This document shows, in pieces, positions 33,995 through 42,294 of a stretch of DNA of 49,469 nucleotides. This DNA comes from Synergistaceae bacterium (GTDB taxonomy: Bacteria; Synergistota; Synergistia; Synergistales; Aminobacteriaceae). Numbering within the stretch: the first letter of the stretch is position 1; every line of letters begins with the position of its first letter. Location: NCBI GenBank assembly GCA_017439345.1, contig JAFSJJ010000014.1, positions 1 to 49,469 on the forward strand, given 5' to 3'. The notes beneath the pieces were generated by a model. The model ran no database searches. It had not been told where the DNA came from and was given only the letters and a program-made list of their open reading frames with translations. A program made the translations under genes and the position numbers.

Positions 33995-35089
33995 TCAATT
34001 TCTGTGCAGAAAAGTTCTCTTGATGAATCTCTTTAACGATGAAGGGAGAATTTTTCTCGCACAACTTTTTATTAGCCTAGCAAGTTTTCCCGCATAAATT
34101 CGCAAATATCCGCCGTCATGAATTATTAACGCTTTGTGAAGTCCGTAACGCTTTAAATCTCCGCAAAATTTCTCGTAATCCAAAGGCTTCCCGCGAGGCT
34201 TGTAATACATCGGGTTACTCTGAATTATATAGCTCACGTCAGCAGGCATTAACGCAAACTCATCTTTATTAATTTTATCCATAAGTTCACGCCCTCTTTC
34301 ATTATGAATAATTAACACTGATACGCCGTCAGGATTATAGCCGCTCATTTCAGGTCTCAAGCCCCAGTAATCCCCAACTGTAATATCTGACTGATGATTT
34401 ATGCCCCTGAATCTGCACCCGTAACATACTTTTCTTGCATAGAGACCAAATGCTTTGCCGTAATCTGAATCATAAAATTTCATGCAGAACTCTTGACCGT
34501 TCTCAAACTCTGCCATGACATAGGGAGGCACCCAGCCGAATTTTTTATAGCGGACAGTGAAATTTTTGACTCGTGAATTATATTTTCTCTCAAGTGAATC
34601 TATAAAGCTCTCGTGAACTCCTGATAATGTCGGCCCGTAACAGATTAAATCTACAGTGAATAAATTTGCAGAATCAATATGATTTGCCCTGAGGAAAGCT
34701 CTTAACGCAGCAACATCACAGCCAAGACCAGTAAATAAGACTTCACGCCCTGAACTTAACTTTTCAGATACATACGGCCACAACGCTGTATATTTCCCGT
34801 CATGAAATATTCTCTTTACGCTATCGGAATATTTGCTGCCTTTGAGTCTATTCAAGTCTTCAAGTCTTTCAATGCAGGCAAACTCTACTGACCTGAAATC
34901 ACTTGAATAACATGCTCCGAACACACAGCCGCCTTCTTTAATTATTGCTTCTGATAAGACAGCTGCTGCTCCTCCTGATGATGACGCTAATAATTTATTC
35001 TTATCCCTGAAGTATCCTGAATAAGCCGTTAAGCCGGAACAATCGAATAGCCCTTGTCCTTGTCCTGCTTTCATTATACTATTTTTCAT
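33995..35089 (-). CDS. Coenzyme F420 hydrogenase/dehydrogenase beta-subunit (FrhB) family protein
   Basis: The 364-residue protein has FrhB N- and C-domain signatures: SSGGAAAVLSEAIIKEGGCVFGA, a GLGCDVAALRAFL strand, and CYGCRFRGINHQSDITVGDYWG with two Cys. It lacks the N-terminal 2x[4Fe-4S] ferredoxin segment of longer relatives. Such proteins occur in glycan clusters beside pyruvyl transferases, where they are thought to be flavin-dependent sugar-modifying enzymes; an F420 link is unlikely to follow from the name. It converges on the pyruvyl transferase with 7 nt between them. The C-terminal 40 residues are very basic. Confidence 0.85.
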   Translation of the reverse strand: MKNSIMKAGQGQGLFDCSGLTAYSGYFRDKNKLLASSSGGAAAVLSEAIIKEGGCVFGACYSSDFRSVEFACIERLEDLNRLKGSKYSDSVKRIFHDGKYTALWPYVSEKLSSGREVLFTGLGCDVAALRAFLRANHIDSANLFTVDLICYGPTLSGVHESFIDSLERKYNSRVKNFTVRYKKFGWVPPYVMAEFENGQEFCMKFYDSDYGKAFGLYARKVCYGCRFRGINHQSDITVGDYWGLRPEMSGYNPDGVSVLIIHNERGRELMDKINKDEFALMPADVSYIIQSNPMYYKPRGKPLDYEKFCGDLKRYGLHKALIIHDGGYLRIYAGKLARLIKSCARKILPSSLKRFIKRTFLHRN

Positions 35090-35123
35090 GGTTTGTCAAC
35101 CTTCCTTTTACTTAAATTTTAAC

Positions 35124-35828
35124 TTACGCAAATAACATCGTCAAGAAAAATATATAAATCAATCCCGGCAGCATATCGCTTAATTTAAGCCTCGTTATCT
35201 TCATGAGATTAAAGCCTATTCCCATTATCATCAAGCCCCCTATACCTGAAATATTCGCGTACATGTCAGGTGTTATAAACGGCTCGAGATACGTCCCTGC
35301 AAGTGTGAATATCCCCTGATAAATAAACAAAGCCGGAGCAGAAAACATTACTCCTATTCCGAAAGTCCCTGCGAACATAGAAGCTGCTACTCCGTCCATT
35401 ATGCCTTTAGTTATTAATATTTCGGGATTGTGCCTTAAGCCGTCCTCGAATGAGCCTATTATTGCCATCGCTCCGACACAGAATAATAAAGTTGACGTTA
35501 CAAAGCCTTCTGTAAATCTTGAGTCCGAAGCGTGAATCTTTGCTTTGATATTATCTCCCAGAGCGTTTAATTTATCTTCAAGTCCGAGAAAATATCCTGT
35601 TATAGTTCCAAGAACAAGACTCAACAACACTGCAATAGAGTGCTTCATTGACAGAGCCATATTAATGCCTATATAAAGCGTAAATAATCCCAAGCAGTTA
35701 AATATAGCGTCCCTTAATTTCTCATTAATGAATTTCCCTGCGAATAAGCCTGCTGAACTGCCGATTATGACTGCCAGAGCGTTAAATACACTTCCCCCGG
35801 CCGGTATGGTGCTAAAGATTTCAAACAT
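35124..35828 (-). CDS. DUF554 family membrane protein (YdfK/YqgA-like)
   Basis: The 234-residue membrane protein has about seven hydrophobic segments and the DUF554 features: an N-terminal GSVFNALAVIIGSSAGLFAGK, central TLLFCVGAMAIIGSFEDGLRHN and KGIMDGVAASMFAGTFGIGV, and C-terminal GIGGLMIMGIGFNLMKI. The family is thought to be transporter-like; no substrate is established. It lies downstream of tRNA-Val, separated by a strong terminator, so it has its own promoter. Confidence 0.9.
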   Translation of the reverse strand: MFEIFSTIPAGGSVFNALAVIIGSSAGLFAGKFINEKLRDAIFNCLGLFTLYIGINMALSMKHSIAVLLSLVLGTITGYFLGLEDKLNALGDNIKAKIHASDSRFTEGFVTSTLLFCVGAMAIIGSFEDGLRHNPEILITKGIMDGVAASMFAGTFGIGVMFSAPALFIYQGIFTLAGTYLEPFITPDMYANISGIGGLMIMGIGFNLMKITRLKLSDMLPGLIYIFFLTMLFA

Positions 35829-35865
35829 GTTTTATGAATTACTCCTGACTGAATATATTAATGCA

Positions 35866-35900
35866 CTAAAAAAGCTCCGAAGATTTTACCCTCCGAAGCT
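35866..35900 (-). terminator. Rho-independent terminator of the tRNA-Val transcript
   Basis: On the minus strand AGCTTCGGAG pairs with CTTCGGAGCT (10 bp, two G-T pairs) around an 8-nt loop and is followed by a run of T. It is 9 nt after the tRNA 3' end. Confidence 0.9.
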
Positions 35901-35908
35901 CTTTATGA

Positions 35909-35980
35909 TGGGTGATAGAAGAATCGAACTTCTGACCTCTTCCGTGTCAAGGAAGCGTTCTACCTCTGAACTAACCACCC
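35909..35980 (-). tRNA. tRNA-Val (anticodon GAC)
   Basis: The 72-nt gene reads GGGTGGTTAGTTCAGAGGTA from its 5' end. The acceptor stem GGGTGGT/ATCACCC, the anticodon arm CTTCC-TTGACAC-GGAAG with anticodon GAC, and the T-arm with TTCGATT fold into a normal cloverleaf. The discriminator base is A and CCA is not encoded. It has its own promoter and terminator. Confidence 0.96.
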
Positions 35981-35999
35981 GTGAAGCAAAACGATGTTA

Positions 36000-36027
36000 A
36001 TCATACCAAAATTTTTGGCTTTGTCAA
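36000..36027 (-). promoter_or_regulatory. tRNA-Val promoter
   Basis: On the minus strand a perfect TTGACA (36022-36027), a 16-nt spacer and TATGAT (36000-36005) precede the tRNA by about 20 nt. The -35 overlaps the last codons of rsmA. Confidence 0.75.
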
Positions 36028-36788
36028 ATTTTTAACCCGCGATATATCTTCAGCCACTCTTCACAAGTTAAATCTTCAGCTCGTTTATTATTAAGCTCGT
36101 GTAAATCTAAGTCATGAAGTCCGTGAAAGCCCCTGAGATTATTAATCAGAGTCTTGCGTCTGTGGGCAAATCCTGCATGTAATAATTCACTGAATAAATC
36201 ATCTTGTGCAAGCTCGTAATTTCTATTAATCACTATTTCTGTTATTGCTGAGTCAACTTTAGGCACAGGTTTAAAGCATGTCCGGCTAACATTGTGAATA
36301 ATATCAGCATGTCCCATTAATTCTATTGCAATTCCTAACGGGTAACGCTCTTTAGTGTCGGGCTTGGCCGTGAGTCTCAACGCAGCTTCTTTCTGTAACA
36401 TCAGCAGATAATAATTTAATCCCCGTGAAGTATATTTGATTAATTCCCAGATTAACGGAGTCGTAATATTATACGGAATATTAGCTATTAACTTGTTAGG
36501 GAACGGCGATAACGAGTCATAATCAAACTTTACTGCGTCTGCCCAGTGAATCGCGAAATTCGGGAACTCCGAGAATCTATCAAGTGAAGCTCTTAATCTC
36601 TGGTCAAGTTCTATAGAGTGCAAATATTTTATTTCATGATTCAGCAGCTCTTGAGTCAGAACTCCTTCACCTGCTCCGATTTCAAGCACACAGTCAGATT
36701 CTTTCAGGTCAGCACGAGATATTATCAGGCTCAATATATTTTTGTCTATCAGGAAATTTTGCCCGAAGCGTTTTAGTGCCTTTATCAT
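36024..36788 (-). CDS. rsmA: 16S rRNA (adenine1518-N6/adenine1519-N6)-dimethyltransferase
   Basis: The 254-residue KsgA/RsmA enzyme dimethylates two adenines near the 16S 3' end. The SAM motif I is VLEIGAGEGVLT, the catalytic motif IV is NIPYNITTP, and the N-terminal RFGQNFLID and C-terminal FAHRRKTLINNL are family hallmarks. It starts 9 nt after the PAS-GGDEF gene and is last in a six-gene minus-strand operon that begins at 41541. Confidence 0.97.
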   Translation of the reverse strand: MIKALKRFGQNFLIDKNILSLIISRADLKESDCVLEIGAGEGVLTQELLNHEIKYLHSIELDQRLRASLDRFSEFPNFAIHWADAVKFDYDSLSPFPNKLIANIPYNITTPLIWELIKYTSRGLNYYLLMLQKEAALRLTAKPDTKERYPLGIAIELMGHADIIHNVSRTCFKPVPKVDSAITEIVINRNYELAQDDLFSELLHAGFAHRRKTLINNLRGFHGLHDLDLHELNNKRAEDLTCEEWLKIYRGLKI

Positions 36789-36797
36789 GATTTATAT

Positions 36798-38057
36798 TTA
36801 CCTGTGAGCTAACTTAGTCTTATTGCCGCCGGATCTCTTTGCGTCTGTCATTGCATCATAGGCCGCTGCTATAAACTCATTGACCCCGTAATATGCACCG
36901 TCATTGAGATCTGCAACACCTGCACTCAATTTCACTCCGTCAGATAATCTCCTTATATCATTTGCAAGGACTACCCCGGCAGCTCCAGAACACTGCGACA
37001 ATATGACAAATTCATTATCTGACCAGCGTCCCAGAACACTCTTTTGACGGCTTGACAAAATTTTTTTCGTAATCCTGACAAAATCACGAATAAGCCTGCC
37101 TCCTGACAGATAGCCTGTTCCTTCAAGTATCTCTCTGAAATTGTCTATATTGAGCATTATTAAACTTAACTGCGACGAATATTTAATTGATGCGCTCAAA
37201 TCACGTAATATCATGTGTTCCATTCCCCTGCGGTTCAAGACACCTGTATGATTATCGAACGTTAATACTCTTCTCAGCTGTTCATGAATCTTCTTGAAGT
37301 CCGTGAAGTCCTCAAAAGTAAGCATAATTTCATCTGAACCGTTCCATTTAATAGGACTTGCATGAATTCTGATATTGCGAATCTCTGCGGCTCCTGACTC
37401 AGATTCATATATATCTTTATCATTAATGAAATCTTTGTCGAGATAATCTGAATCACTGAACGAGTAAAAGTTTTCGCCGTCTTTGATCCCTATCATAGTG
37501 CACTCGAACCAGCCGGAACGCCTTAAAAGTATCTCGCTTATATCATCATTTTCGATAAATTCAGAGATATTATGCCCGATTAAATTTACTCTCGATGATG
37601 AAGCCAGAAATTTATTCACTGCAAGAAAATCACCGGATTGATTCACCACACCGGCTCTAAACGGAACTGAATTTAATATATCAGGGCTGCTTTGCATTAT
37701 TTGCTTCTGACTTGATGATACGCTCTCACCTGGAATTATGCGCAGGATTACTCCGGCGACTCTATCAGTTGAATCAAGTCTCAGGGGTGAAGCGGTTACC
37801 TGCCAAATCTTTTTATCTTCGCTGACTTCAATAGAACTTGTCCGGCCAAGAGCTGCTGAAGTTAATATATCATGAAGTGCCCGGTCTATTTCCGTAATCA
37901 TCGGGGGATAAGCGCGGTCTTCTGTGCATTCATGTCCGAATAATCTCGAAGCCGCTGCCTTATATCCGTTAGTTGCGTAAATTAATCTGCCGTTAAGATT
38001 TATCACACAGCATAATAAGCCGGGACAGCTGTCTAATACTTCGCGCCATACTTTCAT
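36798..38057 (-). CDS. PAS-PAS-GGDEF protein with degenerate active site
   Basis: The 419-residue cytosolic protein has two PAS-like domains (about 5-110 with LIYATNGYKAAASRLFGHEC, and about 130-255) and a C-terminal GGDEF domain (about 265-415). The signature GGDEF motif reads SDNEF (346-350, in GRWSDNEFVIL) and the metal-binding LDxD strand reads LNIDNF, so diguanylate cyclase activity is unlikely. It may act as a c-di-GMP or GTP-binding regulator or by partner contact. It lies 6 nt after galE. An earlier short region, about 225-255, links PAS to GGDEF. Confidence 0.85.
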   Translation of the reverse strand: MKVWREVLDSCPGLLCCVINLNGRLIYATNGYKAAASRLFGHECTEDRAYPPMITEIDRALHDILTSAALGRTSSIEVSEDKKIWQVTASPLRLDSTDRVAGVILRIIPGESVSSSQKQIMQSSPDILNSVPFRAGVVNQSGDFLAVNKFLASSSRVNLIGHNISEFIENDDISEILLRRSGWFECTMIGIKDGENFYSFSDSDYLDKDFINDKDIYESESGAAEIRNIRIHASPIKWNGSDEIMLTFEDFTDFKKIHEQLRRVLTFDNHTGVLNRRGMEHMILRDLSASIKYSSQLSLIMLNIDNFREILEGTGYLSGGRLIRDFVRITKKILSSRQKSVLGRWSDNEFVILSQCSGAAGVVLANDIRRLSDGVKLSAGVADLNDGAYYGVNEFIAAAYDAMTDAKRSGGNKTKLAHR

Positions 38058-38063
38058 GATAAT

Positions 38064-39053
38064 TTAATCTTTATAGCCTTCAGGGTGGGACTTGTGCCAC
38101 TTCCACGCCGAAGCAATTATGTCTTTCATGTCAGTTATTTCGGGTACCCAGCCTAAGACTTCATGCGCTTTATGACTGTCCGCTACGAGTCTCGCAGGAT
38201 CTCCGGCACGCCTTGAGCCTATCTCTAACGGAATCTCATGACCTGTAGCTTCTCTTGCTGCGTTAATCATTTCCATCACTGAATAGCCGTCTCCGCTGCC
38301 AAGATTAAATATATTGCTGCTGCCTCCGTTCCGCAAATACTCGAGTGCCTGAATATGAGCCTTTGCTAAGTCTTCAACATGAACGTAATCTCTAATACAT
38401 GTGCCGTCAGGAGTATTATAATCATTTCCGTATACTGTGATACTTTTCCGCTTCCCTAATGGAACCTGCAATATTAACGGGACTAAATGAGTCTCAGGGT
38501 GATGATCTTCTCCTATTGAGCCGTCATGCCATGCCCCTGCAACGTTGAAATAACGCAGTGCAACATATTTAATATTATGCTGTAATCCTGCCCAGTGAAT
38601 CATTTTTTCCATTATTAATTTGCTTTCACCATATGGATTAGTCGGACGAGTCGGATCTGTCTCAAGAATAGGAATCTTGTCAGGTTCTCCGTAAGTTGCC
38701 GCTGTCGATGAGAAAATTATTCGCTTTACATTATTTCTCTGCATTGCCTCGAGTAAACTTATCATGCCGCCTACGTTGTTATTAAAGTATTTCAGGGGCT
38801 TCTCTACGCTTTCACCGACTAAAGAAAACGCGCAGAAGTGTATTACAGCTTCTATATTGTTCTCAGTGAAAATCTTATCAAGTATTAATCCGTCTCGAAT
38901 ATCGCCCTCATAGAATTTTATATTCTCAGGAAGTGAAGCTCTGTGTCCTGTTGCAAGATTGTCGATTACTATTACGTCTTCGCCGTGAGCAGTGAACGCC
39001 CTGACGTTATGAGAGCCTATATAGCCTGCTCCTCCGCAGATTAAGACCGACAT
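38064..39053 (-). CDS. galE: UDP-glucose 4-epimerase
   Basis: The 329-residue extended SDR enzyme interconverts UDP-glucose and UDP-galactose. NAD-binding GGAGYIGS is near the N-terminus, the YxxxK pair is Y141/K145 (YGESK), and SSTAATYGE and GDGYSVMEMI fit GalE. It lies in an operon with a lipid-linked sugar transferase, suggesting supply of galactose units for surface glycans. Confidence 0.96.
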   Translation of the reverse strand: MSVLICGGAGYIGSHNVRAFTAHGEDVIVIDNLATGHRASLPENIKFYEGDIRDGLILDKIFTENNIEAVIHFCAFSLVGESVEKPLKYFNNNVGGMISLLEAMQRNNVKRIIFSSTAATYGEPDKIPILETDPTRPTNPYGESKLIMEKMIHWAGLQHNIKYVALRYFNVAGAWHDGSIGEDHHPETHLVPLILQVPLGKRKSITVYGNDYNTPDGTCIRDYVHVEDLAKAHIQALEYLRNGGSSNIFNLGSGDGYSVMEMINAAREATGHEIPLEIGSRRAGDPARLVADSHKAHEVLGWVPEITDMKDIIASAWKWHKSHPEGYKD

Positions 39054-39059
39054 TATTAA

Positions 39060-39299
39060 TTACCTCCTTGTTGGTATGGGGTTAATCATTACGTCACCGA
39101 CTGCTATAGAAATATCATCGCTGCTTGATTTCCCTACGTGCATTCCTTCAGGCTTTCTTCTGACTGGAGAGGGCTTGACTGACTCATAAATGCTGATTCG
39201 TTCTGACTGGGAGCGTGAGAGATCCTGCTTGACCCCTGCAGCATATGAACATGAAATTACTAACGAACAAAGCACTAAACCTGTAAATATCTTACGCAA
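39060..39299 (-). CDS. Small exported protein, possible lipoprotein
   Basis: The 79-residue protein has a signal sequence (MRKIFTGLVLCSLVISCSYA). VISC fits a lipobox, with Cys17 as possible lipidation site, but cleavage after SYA by signal peptidase I is equally possible. The mature part is short, polar and Pro/Arg-rich at the end (NPIPTRR). The start is TTG at 39299, with GGAGG about 10 nt upstream. It lies between the GT39 and galE genes. No family recognised. Confidence 0.7.
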   Translation of the reverse strand: MRKIFTGLVLCSLVISCSYAAGVKQDLSRSQSERISIYESVKPSPVRRKPEGMHVGKSSSDDISIAVGDVMINPIPTRR

Positions 39300-39327
39300 A
39301 ATTTTACGCCTCCATAATTAAATTAAT

Positions 39328-40968
39328 TTATTGATTGCTTAGTAACAGCATTCCTTCGGCTTTTATAATATGATATACGTTCTTGGGTAGCGGCTTTGAA
39401 GGATTCTTATCTTCAGGAATTATCAGGAACAATCTTTCTTTCCTGCCCCATAGAACATGAAGCCTTTCTTCATCAGTAGTAAACTGCCAGTCATCTACTC
39501 CCGGAGTCAGGGGCGTTCCGATTAACTCAGAATTTCTCAGAGTGTAAAAATATACTGACGGATAATTGACTCCGTACTGAATGACTTTATCATTGCCTTG
39601 AATTATATCGCGTAACTTGAGGCCTATATCTCGAATCGAGTAAATCTCTGAAGTCAAATTAAATATTCCTGCTAGGGGCATTAGACACAACAACGCTGCT
39701 GCAGGGACATTGCGAACCCATTTTACTATCTGCTTAGTTCGAGTATAGTGCCACGCTGCAAAGATAAATAATCCCGTCATTAATCCCCATGGAATAAGCG
39801 ACATCAACGAAGCCCTCAATATCGGCGATGACCTCAGACTGAACGGCAGAATTATATATAACATGGGAACAAGAATTAATATATTCAATACAACAGCTAT
39901 ATTAATGCTCGAAAACTTCTTATGCTTCAGCCACTCGTCTAACTTCCGGCCAAGTATCGCACTCAACGCAGGCAGACTCGCTGACAACGCCATTACATCA
40001 CCTGAAGCAAACGCTCCGACAGCAAAGATTAACGCCCAGATCAGCATAAATAACTCAGGACTCTTCTCAGCAGGATAATTATCGGGCAGGACTTCCCATA
40101 TAGCACGCAGTAAAAATCCATGATAGGGAACGAAATTCAAGAAGGCAAATATCATTATTCCTGAGAATCCTCCGAATGAGTATATATGATTCTGACATCT
40201 CATGAAGTGCAGTATGTTCGGGTTAAATGCTATCATGACTAATAAATACATGCCCATTATTATTATCGTCGTGATTATTCCGGCAGGCCATGTGAAGAAA
40301 TCTTTTAATAATGCCCAGTCCTCACACAATGCAGAATAAACTATTACAGCAATCCATGTTAATATTAATCCCTCAGGGCCGTGAGCTATAAACGTCAGGA
40401 CAGATGCAAAATGAGCTCCTATCAGCCAGTTCTTGTTAGCCTGATAACGCAAGATACATGTCATAGCAAAAGCCGTTAAACATGAAAATATCGCATGAGA
40501 CGAAGCTATCTGAGACACAGCAAAGCACCCTGTCATACCCGCACAGACATACGCACTCAGCCATGAACTCCGGGAAGGATATTCTTTATTGACTTCATAC
40601 TCTTCGTAATCATAATCACCGTAATAATACGGCAGTCCAGAGTCATAGCCTCCTGATAATCCAGCAGCTAAGATCATTCCCAACCCTGACAGAGCCGACC
40701 AGAAACGAACTGCAAATTCTCCCCAGCCGAATATTTTTAACGCCAGAGCATACAGCCACCATGTACCTATTGAACGTCCTGCCGTCAGTGAGTCGCCTAT
40801 TCTGGGAACAAAATAATTGCCTCCTGCGAACATGTGAAGAGACACTGAAGCATTAACGCCTTCAACAGGATCTATAAGTCCGTGATCTCCTGCTCCCCTG
40901 AAGTATAAGTAGAATAATACTGCTCCGAACAGGATAATTTTTTTATTTTTCTTGAGCCAGTTTCGCAA
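39328..40968 (-). CDS. GT39/ArnT-like membrane glycosyltransferase
   Basis: The 546-residue protein has about 11-12 membrane segments. Its N-terminal periplasmic-loop sequence, DPVEGVNASVSLHMFAGG then FVPRIGDSLTAGRSIGTWWL, fits the ArnT/PMT (GT39) pattern, and FGWGEFAVRFWSALSG is a common landmark. Such enzymes transfer a sugar from a lipid carrier to lipid A, protein or glycan on the outer face of the inner membrane. An insert with Tyr/Glu-rich YYYGDYDYEEYEV (about 113-125) is unusual. The start is TTG at 40968 with no clear ribosome site; it follows the isochorismatase stop by 3 nt, so coupling is likely. Confidence 0.85.
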   Translation of the reverse strand: MRNWLKKNKKIILFGAVLFYLYFRGAGDHGLIDPVEGVNASVSLHMFAGGNYFVPRIGDSLTAGRSIGTWWLYALALKIFGWGEFAVRFWSALSGLGMILAAGLSGGYDSGLPYYYGDYDYEEYEVNKEYPSRSSWLSAYVCAGMTGCFAVSQIASSHAIFSCLTAFAMTCILRYQANKNWLIGAHFASVLTFIAHGPEGLILTWIAVIVYSALCEDWALLKDFFTWPAGIITTIIIMGMYLLVMIAFNPNILHFMRCQNHIYSFGGFSGIMIFAFLNFVPYHGFLLRAIWEVLPDNYPAEKSPELFMLIWALIFAVGAFASGDVMALSASLPALSAILGRKLDEWLKHKKFSSINIAVVLNILILVPMLYIILPFSLRSSPILRASLMSLIPWGLMTGLFIFAAWHYTRTKQIVKWVRNVPAAALLCLMPLAGIFNLTSEIYSIRDIGLKLRDIIQGNDKVIQYGVNYPSVYFYTLRNSELIGTPLTPGVDDWQFTTDEERLHVLWGRKERLFLIIPEDKNPSKPLPKNVYHIIKAEGMLLLSNQ

Positions 40969-40971
40969 AAT

Positions 40972-41541
40972 TTATTTAAATAACGGCAGGAGTGCTTTAA
41001 ATTGAGGTGTGCCTGCCTTCTCAAGCATGTGGTAAATTATTGTCTCAGTAGGAACTACAAGACAGCCCATTGACCTAGCAGCTTCAAGAGCTAATAAATG
41101 ATTCTTTTCTGTCCTTGAACCGCACGCATCAGCAGCTATTACGACATTCAAATTATATTTCTCGATCATATCTAAAGCTGTCCCTAGTACGCATATGTGA
41201 GTCTCAATTCCGAATAATATTGCTGTATCTTTGGTGCCTGAATTGAAATTTAGATTCAATAACGCGTCTCCGAACTCTGAATTATTACAGCAGGAGAACT
41301 CTACTTTCTCAAGTACAGTGCTGCCTTCCTGGATTAATACCTTTAACTCTGGTATCGTTGCGCCTATTCCTTTGGGATACTGCTCGCTTATTATCGCAGG
41401 AACTTCAAGCTCATTAGCAGCTTTTAACAGACGGACGGAATTATTAATAACTTCTTCTTTATTATACATAACAGGAATCAAACGCTCCTGAATATCTATC
41501 ATTAACAGGAACGATGAACGCGCCTTTATTGACTTGTGCAA
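40972..41541 (-). CDS. Isochorismatase-family cysteine hydrolase (YcaC-like)
   Basis: The 189-residue protein has the family triad D16 (LMIDIQERL), K79 (LEKVEFSCC) and C117 (GIETHICVLG). The ISEQYPKGIG stretch and YHMLEKAGTPQFKALLPLFK ending resemble YcaC-type hydrolases rather than nicotinamidases. Substrate unknown. The start is TTG at 41541, with GGAGG 12 nt upstream. It opens the operon leading through the GT39, lipoprotein, galE, PAS-GGDEF and rsmA genes. Confidence 0.88.
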   Translation of the reverse strand: MHKSIKARSSFLLMIDIQERLIPVMYNKEEVINNSVRLLKAANELEVPAIISEQYPKGIGATIPELKVLIQEGSTVLEKVEFSCCNNSEFGDALLNLNFNSGTKDTAILFGIETHICVLGTALDMIEKYNLNVVIAADACGSRTEKNHLLALEAARSMGCLVVPTETIIYHMLEKAGTPQFKALLPLFK

Positions 41542-41584
41542 GATATTTTGAGACCTCCCCGAACGATTTAATTTGTCAAGGCTT

Positions 41585-41590
41585 ATTATA
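41585..41590 (-). promoter_or_regulatory. Candidate -10 for the isochorismatase operon
   Basis: A perfect TATAAT on the minus strand, 44 nt before the TTG start; the -35 is weak. CTAGTCTAG (41599-41607) lies just upstream. The divergent gap 41542-41775 also holds a plus-strand TATAAT (41709-41714) that may serve Hsp20, again without a good -35. No CIRCE element was seen. Confidence 0.4.
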
Positions 41591-41775
41591 TACTATTCTA
41601 GTCTAGTTTATGTTAATGCACACGCTGAAAGTTTTAAAAGTTAAAATAAGTAAAAGTCATTAAATGTTAATCGTAAATTTTCCTGATAAAGTTATTAAAA
41701 GTCAGTATTATAATTTGCGCCGTTGTGAGAGATAAAGCACAGCAGTAAATAATTTAATAAGGAGATTGATTCATA

Positions 41776-42231
41776 ATGAGAAGAGAAAAATTTTATCCTG
41801 TAATGAGGATGATGGACCCTGAAAATTTATTTAACTCGTTCGCTAATGAGATAACGCCTTTCTTTGATGATAGTTTTTCGGGCTTCACGGCAAATCCTGC
41901 TAAAATCGATTTATATCGTAAGGACGGCAAAATTTTCGCAGAAGCAGAATTACCGGGCATTAATCCTAATGACGTAGAACTTCATGTTTACTCGGACAGA
42001 TTGACCCTCTCAGCTGAGAAGAAATCAGAGTCAAAAGAAGACAGCAAAGATAAAAGCTACTTCAGGAGCGAGAGAAGCTGGGGCAAAATTGAGCGCGTTA
42101 TTTCATTCCCTGTAGAAGCTGATCCGGAGAGCGCAAAGGCTTCATTCAAGAACGGAGTCTTAACAATCGAGGTCAACGAAAAGAGTCAAGATAAGGCTCA
42201 TAAGAAAGTCAGCATTACATCAGAAGCATAA
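41776..42231 (+). CDS. Small heat shock protein, Hsp20 family
   Basis: The 151-residue protein has an alpha-crystallin domain at about 40-140: KIDLYRKDGKIFAEAELPGI, VELHVYSDRLTLSAEKK, RSERSWGKIERVISFP and ASFKNGVLTIEV. An N-terminal oligomerisation region precedes it. It acts as an ATP-independent holdase. AAGGAG lies about 10 nt before the ATG. It is convergent with the Hsp70-HEAT cassette, from which a bidirectional terminator separates it. Confidence 0.94.
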   Translation: MRREKFYPVMRMMDPENLFNSFANEITPFFDDSFSGFTANPAKIDLYRKDGKIFAEAELPGINPNDVELHVYSDRLTLSAEKKSESKEDSKDKSYFRSERSWGKIERVISFPVEADPESAKASFKNGVLTIEVNEKSQDKAHKKVSITSEA

Positions 42232-42248
42232 AGCATTATAAAAATTTT

Positions 42249-42290
42249 TCCGCAGTCTCATGCAGATTAACACGGGGCTGCGGATTTTGT
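42249..42290. terminator. Bidirectional terminator between hsp20 and the Hsp70-HEAT gene
   Basis: TCCGCAGTCTC pairs with GGGGCTGCGGA (11 bp with two G-T pairs) around a 14-nt loop. It is followed by TTTTGTT on the plus strand and, read in reverse, by AAAAATTTTT, so it can end both convergent transcripts. Confidence 0.8.
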
Positions 42291-42294
42291 TATA

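Noticed and set aside
41542..41775. CIRCE/HrcA operator upstream of Hsp20
   Set aside because: No TTAGCACTC-N9-GAGTGCTAA sequence is present.
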